A stretch of DNA of 64,000 nt from the NCBI GenBank assembly GCA_964604955.1, contig CAZSBE010000002.1, forward strand, positions 3,032-67,031. Reading direction: 5' to 3'. The notes below the pieces were generated by a model that was not told the DNA's origin, ran no database searches, and was given only the letters and a program-made list of their open reading frames with translations. Position 1 is the first letter of the stretch. Each line of letters opens with the position of its first letter. Both the position numbers and the translations under genes were made by a program. This DNA comes from JALGWA01 sp964604955. GTDB taxonomy: Bacteria; Arandabacterota; Arandabacteria; Arandabacterales; JALGWA01. Shown here piece by piece: positions 1 through 8,781 of the stretch.

Positions 1-565
1 CTATGGTCTCGAGATCCTTCTTGGGAATCACACCCCCGGTGGGATTCTGCGGCGAATTGATGATCATCATCTTGGTCTTGGAGGTCACCTTGTTCTTCAG
101 CTCATCGACGTCAAGGGAGAAGCCCTTGCTTTCGTGAAGCTGAATGGGAACCGCCCTGGCCCCCAGGAACTCGATAACCGACTCGTAAATCGGGAAGCCC
201 GGGTTCGGGTAGATCACCTCGTCGCCCTCATTGACTAGCGCGAGCATGCCGAAGAACATGATGGGCTTGGCGCCGGGCGTTACAACCACCTGCTCGGGTT
301 TTATGTCGATCTTCTTGCGCTTCGAATCGACTTCGGCTATGGCTTCACGGAGGTCGACGACGCCCTGCGCCGAGCAGTAATGCGTGTACCCGTCCCAGAT
401 GGCCTTCGCGGCCGCCTCCCTGATATTGTCGGGCGTGTCGAAGTCCGGCTCACCTATCTCGAGGTGAACCACTTCTTTCCCCTTGGCTTCGAGAGCTTTG
501 GCCCTGGCCAGAACCTCGAAGGCGCTCTCGGTACCCAGTCTTGACATTCTCTCGGCAAGCTTCAT
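1..565 (-). CDS. Class I/II aminotransferase, aspartate aminotransferase family (3'-truncated by window edge)
   Basis: About 188 N-terminal residues of a PLP-dependent fold-type I aminotransferase; the gene runs off the left edge, so the PLP lysine is not visible. The start is the ATG at 563-565, with a strong GGAGGAGG ribosome site just upstream. It opens MKLAERMSRLGTESAFEVLA, followed by the substrate-binding motif IGEPDFDTP and, near the truncation, NSPQNPTGG, both typical of the aspartate/aromatic aminotransferase family. It is the last visible gene of the operon starting near 6213. In that setting it could transaminate beta-alanine, aspartate or another product of pyrimidine breakdown, but the sequence alone does not fix the substrate. 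Family assignment is secure; the exact reaction is inference. Confidence 0.9.
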   Translation of the reverse strand, partial: MKLAERMSRLGTESAFEVLARAKALEAKGKEVVHLEIGEPDFDTPDNIREAAAKAIWDGYTHYCSAQGVVDLREAIAEVDSKRKKIDIKPEQVVVTPGAKPIMFFGMLALVNEGDEVIYPNPGFPIYESVIEFLGARAVPIQLHESKGFSLDVDELKNKVTSKTKMMIINSPQNPTGGVIPKKDLETI

Positions 566-587
566 TATCCTACCTCCTCCAACTCGC

Positions 588-1013
588 TCAGTCTTCAAAC
601 CGGAGCAGTTTGAGCCCTGTGTCTCCGTCCACCTCTCTTACCATGCGCGTACCCGAGACCATTACGGCTATTTCGTTCGTCATATGGACATTCGCGGAAA
701 TCAGATGGCCCGCCACGGCGCTGCCGTCCTTGCGGCCCGCGGTGACGTGCATGTGGATGACCGGGTCCCCCTCGAAGGTGGAGATGTTGCCGCTTAAGGC
801 ACAGAGTTCCACCTCTTCCCCGACTTCGAAGGTCTCGTATTTCCCGTCACCGGCATAGTAGCCCAGCCGGGCGCCGCTCAGCATGCCCACACCGCCCAGC
901 AGAATGCCCGAAGTCACTCCCTCACTTTCCAGCGCCGCCCTGAGGCACTCGAGAAGGTCATCGCCGTGACCCAGGCGTATCAAAACGAGATTGCCGCTTC
1001 TGCCCGTTACCAA
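588..1013 (-). CDS. PPC/DUF296 domain protein
   Basis: A 141-residue protein that is almost entirely one PPC (plant and prokaryote conserved, DUF296) domain. The hallmark central stretch HMHVTAGRKDGSAVAGHL is present, with histidines that could bind a metal. Bacterial members are stand-alone trimeric proteins of unclear biochemical role, often annotated as DNA-binding by analogy with plant AT-hook proteins; this copy has no AT hook. The start is a TTG at 1011-1013 with AAGGAG about 8 bases upstream, three bases after the stop of the 2Fe-2S gene, so the two are probably co-translated. Function in the pyrimidine operon is unknown. Confidence 0.85.
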   Translation of the reverse strand: MVTGRSGNLVLIRLGHGDDLLECLRAALESEGVTSGILLGGVGMLSGARLGYYAGDGKYETFEVGEEVELCALSGNISTFEGDPVIHMHVTAGRKDGSAVAGHLISANVHMTNEIAVMVSGTRMVREVDGDTGLKLLRFED

Positions 1014-1016
1014 TTC

Positions 1017-1502
1017 CTAACTCCTTCCATCTTCGGCATGAGACTCCTCTATGGCGTCCACTATCTTCCTGTAGCCGGTACACCTGCAGAGCACGCCCGA
1101 GATCGCCGCTCTTATCTCATCGCGTGTCGGGTCCGGGTTGGTTCTCAGGAACGACTCTCCGACGAGTATCATCGCCGGAGTGCAGAAGCCGCACTGCACG
1201 GCTCCGCGTTCCACGAAAAGCTGCTGCATGCGGCTCAGGCGCTCGCCCTTGGCGATCCCCTCTATGGTGGTAATCGACTTGCCGTCGGCCTGGAAGGCGA
1301 AGGTTATGCACGAGAGAACGGGCCTGTCCTCGATGAGCACCGTGCAGCTCCCGCAGTCCCCCTTCCCGCAGCCCTGCCGGGTCCCGGTCAGGCCCAGCCT
1401 GTCCCGGAGGAAACTGAGCAGGCTCAGCGACGTCGCGACTTCGGCCTCGACCCTGTCGCCGTTCACCCTGAGATTGATCCTGACTGTTTCCACATCGGCC
1501 AA
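1017..1502 (-). CDS. 2Fe-2S subunit of a xanthine dehydrogenase/CO dehydrogenase-type molybdenum hydroxylase
   Basis: About 161 residues with both [2Fe-2S] clusters of the small subunit of molybdenum hydroxylases (XdhC/CoxS/HcrC type). The plant-ferredoxin-like cluster is CGKGDCGSC with a distal Cys in VLSC; the alpha-helical cluster is CGFC with the CRCTGY pair. Such subunits carry electrons between the molybdopterin site and FAD or an external acceptor. The start is uncertain: a TTG at 1500-1502 has AGGA at good spacing and overlaps the end of the thrC region, and a GTG at 1491-1493 is the alternative. No molybdopterin or FAD subunit lies in the visible operon, so the partner is elsewhere, beyond the left edge, or shared. 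Confidence 0.88.
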   Translation of the reverse strand: MADVETVRINLRVNGDRVEAEVATSLSLLSFLRDRLGLTGTRQGCGKGDCGSCTVLIEDRPVLSCITFAFQADGKSITTIEGIAKGERLSRMQQLFVERGAVQCGFCTPAMILVGESFLRTNPDPTRDEIRAAISGVLCRCTGYRKIVDAIEESHAEDGRS

Positions 1503-1513
1503 TTCAGCCCGTC

Positions 1514-2740
1514 CTATTCTTGTCCCAGAGCGCGTTCCACTTCTGAAATGTCGCACCCGATGTCGGTCACGAGGTCGCGTGACTTCAGCGCCTCCGGGTC
1601 CTTGAGGCCGCTTCCCGTGACCAGGAATACGACCCTCTCTTCTCGCTTGATGATGCCGTCACGCGAAGCGCTGAGGAGCCCCGCGAACGCGGTCGACCCC
1701 GCCGGTTCCGCGAATACCCCGGTGTGGCGGCCGAGAAGCTCTATCGCCGACACTATCTCCTCATCACTCACCGTCACCGCGGTGCCGGCTGACTCCTTAA
1801 GACCTTTGAGCGCCTTTCTCCAGTTCCGGGGCTTTCCGACCCTTATGCTGTCGGCGAGCGTCCGCGGCTCCGCGCAGTAGGCCTCGCCCCTGCCGAGGAA
1901 GCACTCCACGACGGGGCTGCAGCCCTCGGCCTGCACGCCCAGTATTCTCGGGAGGCGGTCGGTGACGCCCGCGGCCATGAGATCCTTGAATGCCTTCCAC
2001 TGCCCGCTCAGGATGCAGCCGTCCCCCACGGGAACGACCAGCCAGTCGGGCACGCAGTATCCCAGCTGTTCGTATATCTCGAGCGAACACGTCTTCTTGC
2101 CCTCGACCAGGTAGGGATTGATGGCGCAGTTTCGGTTGTACCAGCCCCATTTGTCGATGGCCGCGGTGGCGACATCGAAGGCGTCCTCGTAAGTACCCTT
2201 CACCCTGAAGACCTTCGTGGCGCAGGCGCCGATCTGGTAGAGCTTGGGCTCGGGGGCGCTTTCGGGAACGAATATGTAAGAGTCGACGCCTACCGACGCC
2301 GACAGCACCGCCAGCGAGGAGGCGGCGTTGCCCGTGGAGGCGCAGGCGATGGCGTCCCTCCCGTCCTCGACGGCCATGGCGATACCGACTGCGGACGCCC
2401 GGTCCTTGAGCGAGCTGCTCGGGTTGACCGTATCGTCCTTGAGGTAAACCTCGTCGATGCCTGTAAGATCGGTCAGCTTCTCGAACCTGTAGAGCGGAGT
2501 CATGCCGACCTTGAGCATGCCGGGAGGCGGCTGCGTCAGCGGCAGGAAGTCCTGGTACCTGAAGATATTGTTCACATGCCTCGACTGCAGCGGGCTCTCC
2601 TCGAGCGAACGGCGGAGCTCGTCATAGTCGTACTCCACATCGAAGATGCCCTCGATCCCGCATTCGGGGCAGGTCACGAAGTCGCCTTTTTCATAGCGTT
2701 TCCCGCATTTGAGGCAGACGAGACCGGTCACCTTACCCAT
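1514..2740 (-). CDS. thrC: Threonine synthase family PLP enzyme
   Basis: A 408-residue fold-type II PLP enzyme. An N-terminal zinc ribbon (Cys 9, 12, 24, 27; CLKCGKRY and CPEC) precedes the catalytic domain, as in many thermophile-type threonine synthases. The PLP lysine is Lys112 in SSSLKDRAS, and the phosphate-binding loop is in STGNAASSLA. It would convert O-phosphohomoserine to threonine, though close relatives perform other beta/gamma-replacements. The start ATG (2738-2740) sits in ATGGGTAA, overlapping the dihydropyrimidinase stop by eight bases, with GGAGGTGA upstream; that argues for coupling and against the longer open frame. Presence inside a pyrimidine-degradation operon is unusual and may mean a specialised substrate. 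Confidence 0.88.
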   Translation of the reverse strand: MGKVTGLVCLKCGKRYEKGDFVTCPECGIEGIFDVEYDYDELRRSLEESPLQSRHVNNIFRYQDFLPLTQPPPGMLKVGMTPLYRFEKLTDLTGIDEVYLKDDTVNPSSSLKDRASAVGIAMAVEDGRDAIACASTGNAASSLAVLSASVGVDSYIFVPESAPEPKLYQIGACATKVFRVKGTYEDAFDVATAAIDKWGWYNRNCAINPYLVEGKKTCSLEIYEQLGYCVPDWLVVPVGDGCILSGQWKAFKDLMAAGVTDRLPRILGVQAEGCSPVVECFLGRGEAYCAEPRTLADSIRVGKPRNWRKALKGLKESAGTAVTVSDEEIVSAIELLGRHTGVFAEPAGSTAFAGLLSASRDGIIKREERVVFLVTGSGLKDPEALKSRDLVTDIGCDISEVERALGQE

Positions 2741-4121
2741 TGAGGTCACCTCCACCGGCATCCCGCTCGACAAACCTCCCGTCACCGGCCGCGCCCAGGA
2801 ACTTACCATCCCGGACGATGACCCTGCCCCGCTGGACGGTGACGTCGGGGAACCCGGAGAGCGTGTCGCCCTCATAGGGCGAGTAGTCGCAATTCATGTG
2901 AAGCGTCCCGGGGCTTACCCTGACTTCTCTCGCGGGGTCAATGACGATGAGATCGGCGTCGCTCCCGACGCGAATCACTCCCTTGCGGGGGTAGAGCCCG
3001 AAAAGCCTCGCCGGATTCGAACACAGCACCTCCACCAGCCTTTCCAGAGGCAGCCGCCCTTCGTTGACGCCATGCGTCATGAGTATGGGTAGAAGCGTCT
3101 CCACCCCGGGCAGCCCGAAGGGTATCTTCCGGAAGTCCCCGCCCCACATGTCCTTCTGCTTGCGGGTGAAGCTGCAGTGGTCCGTGGAAACCACCTGTAT
3201 GGAGCCGTCCGCCACGGCGCCCCACAGGTAGTCGCAGTCTTCCTGGTAGCGTATCGGCGGGCAGGTGGCGTAGAGGTGGCCGTCCGGACCCTCGAATGCC
3301 CCGTTGTTGAGCATGAGATACTGGGGGCAGGTTTCAGTGAAGACCGGGTATCCGCAGGCCTGCCACTCCTCGGTGACTCTCGCCGCGTCTGATGTGGACA
3401 TATGCACTATGTATACCCGGGCGCCGCTGGCGGAGGCGAGGAATATGGCGCGCTGGACGGCCTCGCTCTCCGAGAAATTCGGCCTCGACAGCGCCTGCTG
3501 GACGGCGTCCGTCCTGCCGGCGTCCACCGAGCGCCTGGTAAAGACATCTATAATGTAGGGGTTTTCGGCGTGAACGCAGACGGTGGCCCCCAGCGACGCG
3601 GCTTCCTCGAAACACTCGAACATGATGCCGTCGTCGGCCATCCATCCCTCTTCCTTGTAGATCATGAAGAGCTTGAAACTGGGTATGCCCGCGTCGACGA
3701 GCTCCTTCATCTCCCCGCGGGTCCTGTCATTCCAGTCGGTTATGCCGCAGTGGAGGCCGAAGTCTATCGCGCTCTTTGCCGCGGCGACTTCCTTTCTCCT
3801 GGCGACGGCCTCGGCGAGCGACTCGCCGGCGGTCTGAATCGCAAAGTCGATCATTGTGGTCACACCGCCGAAGGCTGCGGCGATCGAGCCGGAAGTGAAG
3901 TCATCCGAGGACACCGTGCCGCAGAACGGGATCTCCATGTGGACATGCACGTCTATTGCGCCCGGCAGGATGAGCTTGCCGGCCGCGTCGACCGTCGAGG
4001 CGCCTTCGATGCCGACTGCCGGCGACTCGATGGCGGCGATCTTGCCGTCCCTTATGCCTATGTCGCCCCTGTACGTCCCGGACTCGCCGGCAATAGTCCC
4101 GCCCTTAAGCACCAGATCCAT
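2733..4121 (-). CDS. hydA: Dihydropyrimidinase / D-hydantoinase
   Basis: A 462-residue amidohydrolase of the dihydropyrimidinase/hydantoinase family. Metal-binding features run in order: GAIDVHVHME near residue 60, the segment FKLFMIYKEEG carrying the lysine that is carboxylated in this family, CVHAENP and YIVHMSTSDAA histidines, and a late STDHCSF aspartate motif. It opens the ring of dihydrouracil, dihydrothymine or hydantoins to N-carbamoyl amino acids. The start ATG at 4119-4121 overlaps the preA 3' end by 17 bases. Together with PreA (previous gene) and the ureidopropionase-like hydrolase, it forms the three consecutive steps of reductive pyrimidine catabolism. Confidence 0.93.
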   Translation of the reverse strand: MDLVLKGGTIAGESGTYRGDIGIRDGKIAAIESPAVGIEGASTVDAAGKLILPGAIDVHVHMEIPFCGTVSSDDFTSGSIAAAFGGVTTMIDFAIQTAGESLAEAVARRKEVAAAKSAIDFGLHCGITDWNDRTRGEMKELVDAGIPSFKLFMIYKEEGWMADDGIMFECFEEAASLGATVCVHAENPYIIDVFTRRSVDAGRTDAVQQALSRPNFSESEAVQRAIFLASASGARVYIVHMSTSDAARVTEEWQACGYPVFTETCPQYLMLNNGAFEGPDGHLYATCPPIRYQEDCDYLWGAVADGSIQVVSTDHCSFTRKQKDMWGGDFRKIPFGLPGVETLLPILMTHGVNEGRLPLERLVEVLCSNPARLFGLYPRKGVIRVGSDADLIVIDPAREVRVSPGTLHMNCDYSPYEGDTLSGFPDVTVQRGRVIVRDGKFLGAAGDGRFVERDAGGGDLNG

Positions 4122-5328
4122 AGCGTTTCCCTTCTTCTTCTCCGCCGGCCTCGTCGGCGTCGACCCTCTCCATGGTGATGCATCCGGGTGAGGGGCAGAC
4201 CTGCATGCAGAGCGAACAGCCGAGGCATCTGGATTCGCTGACAACCGGGTAGCCGCCTGGTCCGATGCTGATGGCGTTGCCGCCCGCGTCCCTGCAGGAG
4301 ATGTAGCAGAGGTCGTCCCTGAGGCACATCCCGGTTCTTATGCGGGGCACCGACCTGGTCGTCCCCAGGTCTTCGTATGTGACGATGTTCTTAAGCAGCC
4401 GTCCCTCCATCGCCCTGACGCCGGCGAAGCTGTTCCGCTTGAGGTAGTCCGTGAGGCCGCGGGCGAGGTCATCCACCATGGCAAACCCGTGGAACATGAC
4501 TCCCGTGCAGACCTGTATCGCGCGTGCGCCGACGAGCAGGAACTCGCAGGCGTCCTGCCAGGCCATGATGCCGCCGACGCCGCTCACTTCAAGCGAAGTC
4601 GCCGCGCGCAGGTCCGCCACGACCCTCAGGGCCATTGGTTTCACCGGCGCCCCCGAAAGGCCCCCCGGCGAGGTGAGGCCGTCGATTGACGGATGTATTT
4701 CGAGGTTCTCGATGTCGATCCGGCCGAGACCCGGCACGGTGTTTATGGCGGAAACGCCCCGCGCGCCGGCGCTTTCGGCGACCTGCGCCACTGTGGCGAC
4801 GTCGCCGGCGTTGGAGCCCAGTTTGACGATGATGGGAACGCGCGCGGCATCCCGGACGGCGGCAGTCACTTCCCGCGTCAGCTCCGGGTTCTGCCCGATC
4901 GAGAGGCCCATTTCATGGTTGCCGACTCCATGCGGGCACGACAGGTTGAGCTCGAGCGCGTCCGCGCCGGCCCGGCCGCACCTGTCGGCCATCAGTCTCC
5001 AGTCGGCGAGCTTGTAGGCGGGAGCGGCGATGCTCGCGATGAGCATCCTGTCCGGGAAGGTCTTCTTCACAGACTTGATGTCCTCGAGCCAGGCGTCGAG
5101 GTCGCGGTCGCTCAGGAGCTCGAGGTTGAGAAAGCCGCCACCCACGCTTGCGAACCTGGGGCTCAGGCGGACGCCCGAAGCGGGCTCAAGGGATATGGTC
5201 TTGGTCACGGCACCCGCCCAGCCGGCTTCGAAGCCGCGGGCGATATGACCCGCGTCCCGGGTGGCCGGGCCCGAAGCCAGGAGGAATGGGCTCCTCAGGG
5301 CGAATCCACAGAAATCGGTGCTGAGCAT
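4105..5328 (-). CDS. preA: Dihydroorotate dehydrogenase-like dihydropyrimidine dehydrogenase subunit with C-terminal ferredoxin domain
   Basis: A 407-residue protein with an FMN-binding TIM barrel of the dihydroorotate dehydrogenase family (LASGPATRDAGH near the N terminus, ELNLSCPHG, IMAWQDACEFLLVGA) followed by a C-terminal two-cluster ferredoxin domain from about residue 335. This is PreA architecture, the subunit of NAD-dependent dihydropyrimidine dehydrogenase that reduces uracil and thymine. The second cluster motif is complete (Cys 368, 371, 374, 378; CLGCSLCMQVCP). The first reads C-x2-D-x2-C-x3-C, with Asp338 in place of the second cysteine. The usual partner PreT is not in the window. 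Start at 5326-5328 has GGAG upstream, 21 bases after the hydrolase stop. Confidence 0.9.
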   Translation of the reverse strand: MLSTDFCGFALRSPFLLASGPATRDAGHIARGFEAGWAGAVTKTISLEPASGVRLSPRFASVGGGFLNLELLSDRDLDAWLEDIKSVKKTFPDRMLIASIAAPAYKLADWRLMADRCGRAGADALELNLSCPHGVGNHEMGLSIGQNPELTREVTAAVRDAARVPIIVKLGSNAGDVATVAQVAESAGARGVSAINTVPGLGRIDIENLEIHPSIDGLTSPGGLSGAPVKPMALRVVADLRAATSLEVSGVGGIMAWQDACEFLLVGARAIQVCTGVMFHGFAMVDDLARGLTDYLKRNSFAGVRAMEGRLLKNIVTYEDLGTTRSVPRIRTGMCLRDDLCYISCRDAGGNAISIGPGGYPVVSESRCLGCSLCMQVCPSPGCITMERVDADEAGGEEEGKRYGSGA

Positions 5329-5349
5329 CTCCGAACTCCGCGTCTGCAG

Positions 5350-6213
5350 CTATTGCCGAGGTTTGACGAGTTCTTCGTAGGTGTCCGGTCTCCTACCCTC
5401 ATAAAAATGCCAGAGACCCCTCACGCTTTCAATCAAAGAAAGATCCAGGTCGGCGACAATGACATCGTCTCCGGAATCGCTTCCCTTTGCAAGGACTTTG
5501 CCCGCCGGGTCGCAGAAATAGCTCGAGCCGTAGTACTTGCCGCTCTCCCAGGGCTTCTCGAGACCCACGCGGTTCAGCGCCCCCACGAAATAGCCGTTGG
5601 CGACGGCGTGGGCCCGCTGCTCTATATCCCAGAGATGGCGCGACAGCCCCTCGACGGTCGCCGACGGGTTGAAGACGATCTCGGCCCCTTTAAGACCGAG
5701 CGCCCTCGCCCCCTCGGGGAAGTGCCGGTCATAACATACGTAAATGCCCACGCGCCCGAACTCCGTGTCAAAGACGGGATAGCCCATGTCGCCGGGCTCG
5801 AAGTAGAACTTCTCGCGAAAGCCCTCCAGGTCCGGAAGGTGCATCTTCCTGTACTTGCCCACGACTTCACCGTCGGTTCCTATGAGCACCGCCGTGTTGA
5901 AGTACTTGCCGCCTGCCTTCTCCGCGAGGGGAGCGACGAGCACAATGCCCAGCCGCCTGGCGACGTTTCCCATCCTGGCCGTGGTCTCGCCGGGTACGGT
6001 CTCGGCGAGGTCAAGCCACCGCCGGTCCTCCCCGGCCGGAAAATAGGGCGCGTAGAAAAGCTCCTGAAGGCAGACGATGCTGGATCCGCGCGAAGCCGCC
6101 TCTTCTATCATGGGAATCTGCCTTGCGATCATGGCCTCTTTTACGGACTGGATCGGGCCCGACGCATCGGGGCATCCCGTCTGGATCAAGGCGCATGTCA
6201 CTGTCCTGGCCAT
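5350..6213 (-). CDS. Carbon-nitrogen hydrolase, beta-ureidopropionase / N-carbamoylputrescine amidase type
   Basis: A 287-residue nitrilase-superfamily amidase. The Glu-Lys-Cys triad is visible: Glu51 in CLQELFY, Lys123 in KYRKMHLPD and Cys160 in YVCYDRHFPE. Sequence character (KYFNTAVLIGTDGE, EGLSRHLWDIEQRAHAVAN, GSSYFCDPAGK) matches N-carbamoyl amide hydrolases that release CO2 and ammonia from N-carbamoyl-beta-alanine, N-carbamoyl amino acids or N-carbamoylputrescine. As the first gene of the operon, immediately before preA and dihydropyrimidinase, beta-ureidopropionase activity is the most economical reading. It follows a near-consensus promoter at 6314-6342. Confidence 0.88.
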   Translation of the reverse strand: MARTVTCALIQTGCPDASGPIQSVKEAMIARQIPMIEEAASRGSSIVCLQELFYAPYFPAGEDRRWLDLAETVPGETTARMGNVARRLGIVLVAPLAEKAGGKYFNTAVLIGTDGEVVGKYRKMHLPDLEGFREKFYFEPGDMGYPVFDTEFGRVGIYVCYDRHFPEGARALGLKGAEIVFNPSATVEGLSRHLWDIEQRAHAVANGYFVGALNRVGLEKPWESGKYYGSSYFCDPAGKVLAKGSDSGDDVIVADLDLSLIESVRGLWHFYEGRRPDTYEELVKPRQ

Positions 6214-6313
6214 CGCTTTCCTCTCCGGGGAAATGCGCGTACTGATCCCGGCCTGTCTGCCTTCGGAATCAGGGCTTGGCGCCTAAATTAAAGCCGCTAC
6301 AGGGCGGCAGGAT

Positions 6314-6342
6314 AGTATAACACCGGAGCGGAGGAGTGTCAA
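6314..6342 (-). promoter_or_regulatory. Sigma-70-type promoter of the pyrimidine operon
   Basis: On the minus strand TTGACA, a 17-base spacer, then TATACT (-10 at 6314-6319). It lies about 100 bases before the ureidopropionase-like start and is the only strong promoter seen before the seven-gene operon running to position 1. Confidence 0.8.
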
Positions 6343-6366
6343 TCGGGGCAGCGCCGGGGGCCGGGA

Positions 6367-8781
6367 CTAGGGGCCTTCGAGTCTCCCCAGGGCGGCCTGG
6401 GCCTGGTCGCGCGCCGTCCCCGGCGGGGCGGTCTCGAGGTATTTTCTGTACGTCTCGCGGGCGCGGGCCCCGTCGCCCGTTCTCTCGTATGCCACCGCCA
6501 GGTTGCCCCGGGCCGTGAGGAGCAGCGGGCTGGCCTCGAGGGCGCGCTCGAAATAACGGATTGCCGAATCGGGCTCGTCCGTCCTCAAGAAAGCCAGCCC
6601 CATGTCGGAGAGCAGGTTCGCATCATCCGGAGCGACTTCGAGTCCGGCCCTCACGGCACCGAACGCCTCGTCGCAGCGTCCCAGACCCATGAGAACCGTA
6701 GCCTCCGAATGATAGGGGTGAGGACTGTGAGGCTGGATGTCCCGTGCCGTCCTGATCTGCTCGATGCCGAGGTCGGGGTTGCCGGTATAGGCCAGGGCTA
6801 TGCCCAGGCCGATATGGGCGTTGACGGTTGCGTTGTCCCGCGACAGGGCCTCGCGGTAATAGTGCATGGCCGTGGTGTAATCGCGCTTCCTTGAATAGGC
6901 ATTGCCCAGGTTGGAGTACATCGGAGCTGGATTCGGGTTGCCCCTGAGGGCCTTTTCGTACTCGGTGATGGCCAGGTCGACATTGCCGCCCATATAATAG
7001 AGGCTGGCGAGCATGTCATGGGCTTCGAAGAAGTCGGGGTCGATGGCGACGGCCCGCTCCGCCATCAGGAACGACTCGCGCGGCGAGCCCAGCTCGAGAA
7101 GAAGTCTGGAGGCGTATATATGCGTGCCCGCATCGTCGCCAGCCGCGGCAACCGCCGCTCCGACCGATGCCCTCGCGCCCGCTGTATCCCCGGCCGCTAT
7201 ACACCATCTCGCCAGGTGAAGGTGATACGTGCCGCTGAGAAGCCTCGAGTTGTAGTCCCTCCTGTCGCCGTCGCGTCCGCGCACCTCAAAGCGCTCGGGC
7301 GGCAAGCACTCTCTGCCCTCGCTCTCAAGGGCATACACCATGCCGCAGATATCGGCGTCGTACCCGGCGACCACCGGCGGCACGGGCCCCACAAGCGCGA
7401 GGTCCGCCGGGCCCAAGGCCTCCACGAACCACTGCACGCATTCATCCACGTTCCGGGGGCCCGCGGGAAGACCCGCCGCCCGCGGGTTGGACGAGCCCAG
7501 CACGAAGACCCGGGCCGGGGCGTTTTCCACAAGCGAGACGTAGAGCAGCGGAAAATCGAGGGCGCTGCCGCTTCCTATCAGCAACGGCTCCGGGGCGCTC
7601 TCATCGCGCGCGCTCTCGACCGCGGCCATCGCATAGTCATGTGCGAACCAGGCGTCATGCCGCCTCTCGAGCGAGACGAGGTTGGTAACGAATATGAGCG
7701 AAACGCCGGCGAGGACGGCCGGCCCCGCCGCCCTGTTGAGCCTCGCCAGTCTCTCGATGAGGAAGCCGGCGCCGAGGGCGGCGAAGACCCCTACCGTGAT
7801 GAGGGCCGGGAAGACGTGGCTGTCGATATCCGGGATATTGTATGCGGCCGAGTGGACCCCGTAGAAAACGAAGACCAAAAGCGCGCCGGCCAGCAGTCTC
7901 CATCTCTTGATCGAGACGGCCAGCCCGAGAAGCGCCAGGGCCGAAAGCCACAGGCCCCCCTGCGCGAACATGAGCCGCAGATAGGCGCCGAAATCGGCGA
8001 GCCTCGCGCCGGCTTCGAGGGGTTTCACTCTCCACTTGTAGCCCTGAGCGGTAATGTGGGAGATGAAACCGTCAAGCGTCGACGTCTCGCCCCAGGTCAG
8101 GGGCGGAGCCTGCGCCGAGCGTATGGGTATGTAAAGCCACACCGTGAGCCCGAGCATCAGAAAGAGCAGCGCGACGACGACCGCGTTGAGCCTCGGCCTC
8201 ACCCCCGATACGAGAAGGCCTATTACGGCCGCGGCCAGCGCGTACACCAGGCTGAGGTGATGGGATACTGCGAGCCCGCCCGCGAGTCCCATGAGCACAA
8301 GCACGCTGTCACCGCGCCTCGCGCCGGCCAGGGCAATCAGCAGCAGAGCCGTGACGAAAACGGCGTTAAGCGTATAGACCTCCGCCCCGGTGGCCTGCAG
8401 CCACCAGGCTTCGCGCGTGGCGAGGCCCAGGGCCACCACGACCCCCGCCCACCTTCCGGCCCCGAGGCCCCTGGCGACCAGATAGACGAAAGCGGTGAGA
8501 ACCGAGGCGAGAACCGCGGACATGAGATTGTAGCGGTATGCCACCGACCCGAAGGCGAAGATGCTGGAGAATATCCTGCCCAGCATGAGATAGAGCGGAT
8601 AGCCGGGCGGATGCGCGACGCTCAGCGTGCGCGACGCTGCGATCAGCTCCCCGGCGTCCCCGGGCAGCACGCTGGGCGCCAGCGTGACGATGTAGATGAG
8701 AAGGGTCACGAAGAAGATGCAGACACATGCAATAATGTCCGGGCGGGCGCCCGCATCCGGTCGTCCGGTCAAAGAAATCAT
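6367..8781 (-). CDS. DUF2723 multi-spanning membrane protein with C-terminal TPR repeats
   Basis: An 804-residue protein. The N-terminal half is a polytopic membrane domain of the DUF2723 family (CIFFVTLLIYIVTLAPSVLPGDAGE then AHPPGYPLYLMLGR), related to GT-C glycosyltransferases such as protein O-mannosyltransferases; the early acidic pair GDAGE is where such enzymes keep a catalytic Asp. From about residue 530 to the end there are six or seven TPR units (for example FFEAHDMLASLYYMGGNVD). A role in glycosylating exported proteins is the family-based expectation, not shown here. The ATG overlaps the stop of the M28 peptidase gene by four bases (ATGA), so it is translationally coupled to secreted products that might be substrates. 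Confidence 0.85.
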   Translation of the reverse strand: MISLTGRPDAGARPDIIACVCIFFVTLLIYIVTLAPSVLPGDAGELIAASRTLSVAHPPGYPLYLMLGRIFSSIFAFGSVAYRYNLMSAVLASVLTAFVYLVARGLGAGRWAGVVVALGLATREAWWLQATGAEVYTLNAVFVTALLLIALAGARRGDSVLVLMGLAGGLAVSHHLSLVYALAAAVIGLLVSGVRPRLNAVVVALLFLMLGLTVWLYIPIRSAQAPPLTWGETSTLDGFISHITAQGYKWRVKPLEAGARLADFGAYLRLMFAQGGLWLSALALLGLAVSIKRWRLLAGALLVFVFYGVHSAAYNIPDIDSHVFPALITVGVFAALGAGFLIERLARLNRAAGPAVLAGVSLIFVTNLVSLERRHDAWFAHDYAMAAVESARDESAPEPLLIGSGSALDFPLLYVSLVENAPARVFVLGSSNPRAAGLPAGPRNVDECVQWFVEALGPADLALVGPVPPVVAGYDADICGMVYALESEGRECLPPERFEVRGRDGDRRDYNSRLLSGTYHLHLARWCIAAGDTAGARASVGAAVAAAGDDAGTHIYASRLLLELGSPRESFLMAERAVAIDPDFFEAHDMLASLYYMGGNVDLAITEYEKALRGNPNPAPMYSNLGNAYSRKRDYTTAMHYYREALSRDNATVNAHIGLGIALAYTGNPDLGIEQIRTARDIQPHSPHPYHSEATVLMGLGRCDEAFGAVRAGLEVAPDDANLLSDMGLAFLRTDEPDSAIRYFERALEASPLLLTARGNLAVAYERTGDGARARETYRKYLETAPPGTARDQAQAALGRLEGP

